Source: Acidisphaera sp035272265 | Lineage (GTDB): Bacteria > Pseudomonadota > Alphaproteobacteria > Acetobacterales > Acetobacteraceae | Assembly (NCBI GenBank): GCA_035272265.1 | Contig: DATEQV010000118.1 | Location: forward strand, 1 to 10,707 | Direction of reading: 5' to 3' | Length of the DNA: 10,707 bases | Part shown: piece after piece, positions 6,586 to 10,707 of the stretch | How the letters are laid out: each line of letters begins with the position of its first letter | Position numbering within the stretch: position 1 is the first letter of the stretch | The notes under the pieces: generated by a model | The model's input: only the letters and a program-made list of their open reading frames with translations | Told to the model about the DNA's origin: nothing | Databases searched by the model: none | Position numbers and translations under genes: made by a program

Positions 6586-7326
6586 ATGGACGGGTTCGCC
6601 GGACGGCTGCTGCTGTTCGCCGAAGACTTCGACCTGCCGCCGCGGCCGAACGCGGGCGGCGGCCAGCGTCCGCGCGAGCCGGACGAACGCGATGACGAGA
6701 TCGCGCGCCTGCAGGCGCTGCTCGCGGAGACGCGCGACGACGCCTACGTGGACGGCGTCGCCGCCGGTCTCGCCCAGGCCCAGGCGCAGCACCGCGACGA
6801 CGTCCGCCGCGCGCTCGACCACATCGCCGACGGCGTCGGGCAGGCGCGGCAGGCCGCCGCCGCCGCCGCCGAGCACGCCGCGCACGAGGTGGCACAGCTG
6901 CTGCTCGGCGCACTCGGCGCCCTGCTGCCCGAGTTGCTGCGCCGCCACGGCGAGGCCGAGGCTGGCGCGGTGGTTCGCGCCATCCTGCCGGCGCTGGTGC
7001 TGCACGAACCGGCGGTGACGATCCGGTGCAGTCCGCACACGCTGTCGGCAGTCCAGGCCGAACTCGCCGCCCTCGAGGACGACCTCGCGTCGGGCGTGCG
7101 GCTCATTCCCGCCGAGGAGCTGCCGCCCGGCGATGTGCGGCTGGCCTGGCCGGAAGGGCGCGCCCGGCGCTCGGCGCGCGAACTGTGGTCCGCCGTGGCC
7201 GAGGCGCTGGCGCCCCTGGCGCTGCCGCCATGGCAAGACGCCGCCGCCGCGACTCAAGAAAGCGAGGCGCCGGACCCGCCGCGCCGATCAAGGTCGAACA
7301 ACCCAACTCGAAAATCGAGCCGGTGA
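6586..7326 (+). CDS. fliH: FliH-like flagellar export ATPase regulator (FlbE type)
   Basis: This 246-residue protein lies between fliG and fliN, the place of flbE/fliH in alphaproteobacteria. FliH binds the FliI ATPase, links it to the C-ring (FliN) and acts as the export stator stalk. Features: a short N-terminal segment with FAEDFD (residues 11-16), an acidic/charged helix (~30-55), a FliH-type YVDGVAAGLAQAQAQ segment (54-68), a long Ala-rich helix (~70-115, with AAAAAA encoded by a GCC run), and a C-terminal domain (~117-210) containing VTIRCSPHTLSAVQ and IPAEELPPGDVRLAWPEG, the expected FliH fold. The ATG at 6586 was chosen; a TTG at 6580 would add two residues. The last ~14 residues (PRRSRSNNPTRKSSR) are basic, and their codon use is unlike the rest of the gene, hinting at a frame slip near the end. 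Overall similarity is weak, as is usual for FliH, so context carries much of the call. Confidence 0.85.
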   Translation: MDGFAGRLLLFAEDFDLPPRPNAGGGQRPREPDERDDEIARLQALLAETRDDAYVDGVAAGLAQAQAQHRDDVRRALDHIADGVGQARQAAAAAAEHAAHEVAQLLLGALGALLPELLRRHGEAEAGAVVRAILPALVLHEPAVTIRCSPHTLSAVQAELAALEDDLASGVRLIPAEELPPGDVRLAWPEGRARRSARELWSAVAEALAPLALPPWQDAAAATQESEAPDPPRRSRSNNPTRKSSR

Positions 7327-7329
7327 CCG

Positions 7330-7656
7330 ATGCCGCCTGATGTTGAATTCTCGGAACTGTCCGACCCCGGCGGCAATTCGCCGGAAGCCGAGCCGCCGCG
7401 CGCGCTGCGCGACCTGGAAGCGGTCTACGACATACCGGTCACCGTCAGCGCGGTGCTCGGCAAGTCGACCATGCAGGTCAGCCAGCTGCTCAAGCTCGGA
7501 CGCGGCGCGGTGGTCGAACTCGACCGCAAGATCGGCGAGGCGATCGACATCTACGTCAACAACCGCCTCGTCGCCCGCGGCGAGGTGGTCATGGTCGACG
7601 AGAACCGCCTCGGCGTGACCATGACCGAGATCGTGAAAGCCGACCGTGGCGCCTGA
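7330..7656 (+). CDS. fliN: FliN flagellar motor switch / C-ring protein
   Basis: This 108-residue protein has a variable, Pro/Glu-rich N-terminus (1-27) and one SpoA domain (~28-103). The domain has the expected run DLEAVYDIPVTVSAVLGK, LLKLGRGAVVELDRKIGE, IDIYVNNRLVARGEVVMVDE and LGVTMTEI. FliN forms the lower part of the C-ring with FliM, contributes to switching and docks FliH for export. The length is typical of short FliN proteins. The ATG lies 3 bp after the fliH stop, with no strong Shine-Dalgarno site, so reinitiation from fliH translation is likely. The fliM gene is not in the window. The gene is followed by 48 bp with nothing I can identify and then flbD. Confidence 0.98.
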   Translation: MPPDVEFSELSDPGGNSPEAEPPRALRDLEAVYDIPVTVSAVLGKSTMQVSQLLKLGRGAVVELDRKIGEAIDIYVNNRLVARGEVVMVDENRLGVTMTEIVKADRGA

Positions 7657-7704
7657 TCCGTTTCGCCTACGACCCCGCGCGCCACGCACCGACGAGCCTT
7701 GCCG

Positions 7705-9039
7705 ATGCATGTCCTGATCCTGGGTTCCCTGTCGGGCGAGCTGGGAAAGGCCGCCCGAATCGCGATCGCGCATGGCGCCAAGCTGACGCAGGCCGACAGC
7801 GCCGCGTCGGCGCTGGTGCGGCTGCGCGCCGACGCGCACACCGACCTCGTGCTGTGCGAGCTGCCGCACGACATCGCCGGCCTGATCCGCGCGATGGCGG
7901 ACGAGCGCATCACGGTGCCCGTCGTCGCCTGCGGCACCGGCACCGATGCGGAGCAGGCCGCGCAGGCGATCCGCGACGGCGCGCGCGAGTTCCTGCCGCT
8001 GCCGCCCGACCCCGACCTGATCGCCGCGATCCTGCAGGCCGCGTCCGGCGACAGCCACGCGCTGATCTGGCGCGATCCCGCGATGGCCGCGACCATCCGC
8101 CGCGCCGAGCAGATCGCGTCGTCCGACGCCTCGGTGCTGATCACCGGCGAGAGCGGCACCGGCAAGGAAGTGCTCGCGCGCCACATCCACAACCGCTCGC
8201 GCCGCGCCAACGGAGCGTTCGTGGCGCTGAACTGCGCGGCAATCCCGGAGAACCTGCTCGAGAGCGAGCTGTTCGGCCACGAGAAGGGCGCGTTCTCCGG
8301 CGCGGTGGCGCGGCGCGTCGGGAAGTTCGAGGCGGCGGACGGCGGCACGCTGCTGCTCGACGAGATCAGCGAGATGGACATCCGCCTGCAGGCGAAGCTG
8401 CTGCGCGCCTTGCAGGAGCGCGAGATCGACCGCATCGGCGGCAGCGGCCCGGTCCGCGTCAACGTGCGCATCCTGGCGACGACCAACCGCGACCTGCCGG
8501 CCGAGGTGGCGCGCAAGACGTTCCGCGAGGACCTGTATTTCCGGCTGAACGTCGTCTCGCTCCGCCTGCCGCCGCTGCGCGAGCGGCCGGGCGACATCGC
8601 GGCACTCGCCGACCATTTCGCGCGGCACTACGCCGGCGTGAACGGCCTGCCGCACCGTCCGCTGTCGCGCTACGCGCATCTGCGCCTCGCCGGCCATCGC
8701 TGGACCGGCAACGTGCGCGAGCTGGAGAACTGCATCCATCGCGCGGTGCTGCTCGCCGAGGGCGTGGAGATCGGGCCGGAGGCGATCGAGCTCGGCCCGA
8801 CGCAGGCGGCGAGTGCGTCGGCACCGGCGAACGAGACGGGTGTCGCGGCGCTGGTCGGGCGGCGGATGGACGACGTGGAGCGTGACCTGATCCTGCAGAC
8901 GCTGGTCCACACGCTTGGCAACCGGACGCACGCCGCCACCATCCTCGGCATCTCGATCCGCGCGCTGCGCAACAAGCTGCGCGACTACGCGGCACAGGGC
9001 ATCGCGGTGCCGCGTCCGTCGGCCGGCGCGGCGGCGTGA
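7705..9039 (+). CDS. flbD: FlbD-type sigma-54-dependent flagellar transcription activator
   Basis: This 444-residue regulator has three parts: a receiver-like domain (1-115), a sigma-54 AAA+ domain (~118-355) and a Fis-type DNA-binding helix-turn-helix (~390-430, ending GISIRALRNKLRDYAAQG). The AAA+ motifs are complete: Walker A GESGTGKE (148-155), the sigma-54 contact loop as GAFSGA (195-200; the usual form is GAFTGA), Walker B LLLDEI (216-221), sensor I ATTNRD, arginine fingers in FREDLYFR and sensor II GNVRELEN. The receiver looks non-phosphorylatable: the acidic pair after strand 1 is missing (VLILGS), the acceptor Asp is replaced by Glu52 in DLVLCELP, and the conserved Lys is replaced (FLPLPPD). 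Caulobacter FlbD is likewise not controlled by a normal kinase and depends on FliX. Start: ATG at 7705; a TTG two codons earlier is less likely. It should activate later flagellar genes and may repress fliF. Confidence 0.94.
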   Translation: MHVLILGSLSGELGKAARIAIAHGAKLTQADSAASALVRLRADAHTDLVLCELPHDIAGLIRAMADERITVPVVACGTGTDAEQAAQAIRDGAREFLPLPPDPDLIAAILQAASGDSHALIWRDPAMAATIRRAEQIASSDASVLITGESGTGKEVLARHIHNRSRRANGAFVALNCAAIPENLLESELFGHEKGAFSGAVARRVGKFEAADGGTLLLDEISEMDIRLQAKLLRALQEREIDRIGGSGPVRVNVRILATTNRDLPAEVARKTFREDLYFRLNVVSLRLPPLRERPGDIAALADHFARHYAGVNGLPHRPLSRYAHLRLAGHRWTGNVRELENCIHRAVLLAEGVEIGPEAIELGPTQAASASAPANETGVAALVGRRMDDVERDLILQTLVHTLGNRTHAATILGISIRALRNKLRDYAAQGIAVPRPSAGAAA

Positions 9040-9068
9040 GATCGAGCCATGTCGTGTCGACGCAAGGA

Positions 9069-9166
9069 CCGTCATTGCGAGGAGCGTAGCGACGAAGCAA
9101 CCCAGGACCGCGTGACAGACGCTTGTCGCGTGGCCCTGGGTTGCTTCGCTACGCTCGCAATGACGG
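9069..9166. repeat. Palindromic dispersed repeat (REP/MITE-like, GTCATTGCGAG family) between flbD and flhA
   Basis: Two inverted arms, 9069-9106 and 9135-9166, flank a 28-nt centre. The left arm is CCGTCATTGCGAG-GAG-CGTAGCG-ACG-AAGCAACCCAGG; the right arm, read on the other strand, is the same without GAG and ACG. All 32 bases of the shorter arm pair, leaving two 3-nt bulges. Within the centre, GACAG and CTTGTC extend the dyad. The core GTCATTGCGAG...GAAGCAA is one I recognise from dispersed repeats in many proteobacterial genomes; translated, it gives the HCERSEA-type strings seen in spurious proteins. No T-run follows, so it is not a standard intrinsic terminator. GGAC occurs at 9066-9069 and 9167-9170, which might be a target duplication but is only 4 bp. 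Confidence 0.88.
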
Positions 9167-9195
9167 GGACATGTCTGCGGATGTAACGAGCCAGC

Positions 9196-10707
9196 ATGGC
9201 CAGCACCCTCAGTATCAAGATCCCCTCCGTCCTCAGCGGACTGCGCCGCTTCGCGCCGGGCAGCGACATCGGGCTGGCGCTCGGCGTCATCGCGCTGCTG
9301 TCGGTGCTGGTGCTGCCGCTGCCGACGGTGCTGCTCGACCTCGGGCTCGCGCTGTCGATCACCGCGTCGGTGCTGGTGCTGATGACGGCGCTTTTCCTCA
9401 AGCGCCCGCTCGACTTCACCAGCTTCCCCACGCTGCTGCTGCTGACCACGCTGCTGCGCCTGTCGCTCGACGTCGCCACCGCGCGGCTGATCCTCAGCCA
9501 CGGCAACGAGGGACCGACCGCCGCGGGCTACGTGGTGGCCGCGTTCGGCGGCTTCCTGATGGGCGGCGACGTGGTGATCGGCCTGATCATCTTCGCGATC
9601 CTGCTGGTGGTGAACTTCATGGTCATCACCAAGGGCTCCGGGCGCATCGCCGAAGTCGCCGCGCGCTTCAGCCTCGACGCGATGCCCGGCAAGCAGATGG
9701 CGATCGACGCCGACCTCTCGGCCGGGCTGATCGACGAGAAGGCGGCACGATCGCGCAGGCGGGAGCTGGAGGAGGAAAGCGGCTTCTACCGCGCGATGGA
9801 CGGTGCGGCGAAGTTCGTGCGCGGCGATGCGATCGCGGCGCTGATCATCACGACGATCAACATCATCGGCGGGCTCGCGATCGGCATCGGCCGCTACGGG
9901 ATGCCGTTCGCCGACGCGGCCAGCACCTTCACCACGCTGACGGCCGGCAACGGGCTGGTGTCGCAGATCCCTGCCCTGCTGGTCTCGACCGCCGCCGGCA
10001 TCGTGGTCACGAAGGGCAGCACGGAGGGCACGGCGGACGCCGCCCTGCTGCGCCAGCTCGGCGGCAACCCCAAGCCGCTGGCGGTCGCCGGCGGTGCGGC
10101 GTTCGTGCTCGCGCTGATGCCGGGGCTGCCGATGCTGCCGTTCATGGCGCTGGCGGCGCTGGCCGGCGGCGGCGCGTGGCTGCGCCACAAGCACCCGCAG
10201 TCGGCGCCGGCCACCGACGCACCCGCCGCCGCCGCCGACGCGTCGGGCGAAGCGCCGCTGTCCGAGGCGATGCGCATCGATCCGATCCGGCTGGAGCTCG
10301 GCTTCGCGCTGCTGGCGCTCGCCGGCGGCGACTCGCCGCGGCTGACCGAGCAGATCAAGGGACTGCGGCGGAGCATGGCGCAGGAGATGGGCTTCGTGCT
10401 GCCGCCGGTGCGTATCCAGGACAACATGCAGCTCGAGCCGAACGGCTACTCGATCCGCATCAAGGAAATCGAGTCCGGGCGCGGCCAGCTGCGCCCAGGC
10501 CAGCTGCTGGCGATGAACCCGAAGGGGGGCATGCCGGACCTGCCGGGCGAGGCCACGCAGGAGCCCGCCTTCGGCCTGCCCGCACGCTGGATCGCGCCGG
10601 CGCAGAAGGACGAGGCGCTGCTGCGCAGCTACACCGTCGTCGATCCGCCGAGCGTGCTGGCCACACACCTGACCGAGGTGGTGCGCGACGCGATGCCGGA
10701 CCTGCTG
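9196..10707 (+). CDS. flhA: FlhA flagellar export gate protein, N-terminal part (3' truncated by window edge)
   Basis: The open frame from the ATG at 9196 runs to the right edge: 504 residues, compared with about 690-700 in the family. FlhA forms the nonameric inner-membrane export gate; its cytoplasmic domain docks chaperones and substrates. The N-terminal ~330 residues contain the membrane helices and the family signatures: TLLRLSLDVATARLIL (84-100), then AEVAARFSLDAMPGKQMAIDADLSAGLIDE (152-181), and MDGAAKFVRGDAIA with Lys206 and Asp211 matching residues important for proton-driven export in Salmonella FlhA. A Pro/Ala-rich linker (~331-355) leads to the cytoplasmic domain, with RIDPIRLELGF and NGYSIRIKEIESGRG. 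The ribosome site is poor (ACGAG 5 nt before the ATG), and a strong palindromic repeat ends 29 nt upstream, so the translation of flhA may be affected by that hairpin. The gene continues beyond the window. Confidence 0.97.
   Translation, partial: MASTLSIKIPSVLSGLRRFAPGSDIGLALGVIALLSVLVLPLPTVLLDLGLALSITASVLVLMTALFLKRPLDFTSFPTLLLLTTLLRLSLDVATARLILSHGNEGPTAAGYVVAAFGGFLMGGDVVIGLIIFAILLVVNFMVITKGSGRIAEVAARFSLDAMPGKQMAIDADLSAGLIDEKAARSRRRELEEESGFYRAMDGAAKFVRGDAIAALIITTINIIGGLAIGIGRYGMPFADAASTFTTLTAGNGLVSQIPALLVSTAAGIVVTKGSTEGTADAALLRQLGGNPKPLAVAGGAAFVLALMPGLPMLPFMALAALAGGGAWLRHKHPQSAPATDAPAAAADASGEAPLSEAMRIDPIRLELGFALLALAGGDSPRLTEQIKGLRRSMAQEMGFVLPPVRIQDNMQLEPNGYSIRIKEIESGRGQLRPGQLLAMNPKGGMPDLPGEATQEPAFGLPARWIAPAQKDEALLRSYTVVDPPSVLATHLTEVVRDAMPDLL

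Noticed and set aside
6851..6870. A GCC trinucleotide run in fliH as a phase-variable repeat
   Set aside because: Units of three bases cannot shift the frame. It simply encodes an Ala-rich helix, common in GC-rich genomes.
9132..9146. A sigma-54-like GG...TTGC sequence just upstream of flhA (and another at 9067-9079)
   Set aside because: The spacing between GG and GC is 9 rather than 10 in both cases, and both lie inside the palindromic repeat, whose own sequence explains them.
9069..9166. The flbD-flhA palindrome as an intrinsic transcription terminator
   Set aside because: No T-run follows either arm (the plus strand continues GGGGACATG), and the arms match a dispersed repeat family.
7288..10668. 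A 1126-residue minus-strand open frame opposite flbD and flhA
   Set aside because: It is a GC-driven antisense shadow, rich in Arg, Gln and His with no domain I recognise. The strings HCERSEATQ and CFVATLLAMT within it are just the translated palindromic repeat.

Overview
This window is a GC-rich (roughly 70 % by eye) stretch of an alphaproteobacterial genome and is mostly a flagellar cluster. The order fliF-fliG-fliH(flbE)-fliN-flbD-flhA, the FlbD-type regulator with a decayed receiver domain, and the protein sequences fit Alphaproteobacteria; Rhodospirillales/Acetobacterales or a Bradyrhizobium-like lineage are my best guesses. The genus cannot be fixed from the sequence alone.

Left end (1-1541, + strand): the C-terminal part of FliK (hook-length ruler; its start lies before the window) is followed after 12 bp by flgD (hook-cap protein). 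Middle (1552-3695, - strand): a two-gene unit transcribed against the flagellar genes. It encodes an RnfD/NqrB-like membrane protein without a visible covalent-FMN motif and, downstream of it, a secreted DUF2330 protein with a clean signal peptide and five cysteines in the mature chain. The two genes are 17 bp apart, and the strong Shine-Dalgarno site of the second begins a few bases past the stop of the first. This pair is the least understood part of the window and has no obvious flagellar role.

Divergent spacer (3696-3911): about 216 bp between the RnfD-like gene and fliF. It holds a plausible sigma-54 -24/-12 element, three closely spaced GGCA-N4/5-TGC dyads that could be activator or repressor sites, and a TTAAC half-site. 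This would be the control region of the fliF operon.

Right part (3912-10707, + strand): fliF (MS ring), fliG (switch), fliH (export ATPase regulator), fliN (switch/C-ring) and flbD (sigma-54 activator) are overlapping or closely packed and read as one operon. A spacer of 156 bp follows flbD. It contains a ~98-bp palindromic repeat of the dispersed GTCATTGCGAG...CTCGCAATGAC type, and then flhA (export gate), which runs off the right edge. Together the genes supply the basal-body ring, rotor, export apparatus, hook assembly and the regulator that times later flagellar genes.

Points for a second look: the orphan RnfD-like/DUF2330 pair, the dyad array before fliF, the phospho-site-less receiver (Glu in place of Asp) and GAFSGA loop of FlbD, the palindromic repeat inside the flbD-flhA junction, and a possible reading-frame switch at the 3' end of fliH. 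No rRNA, tRNA, CRISPR array or transposase gene was seen.
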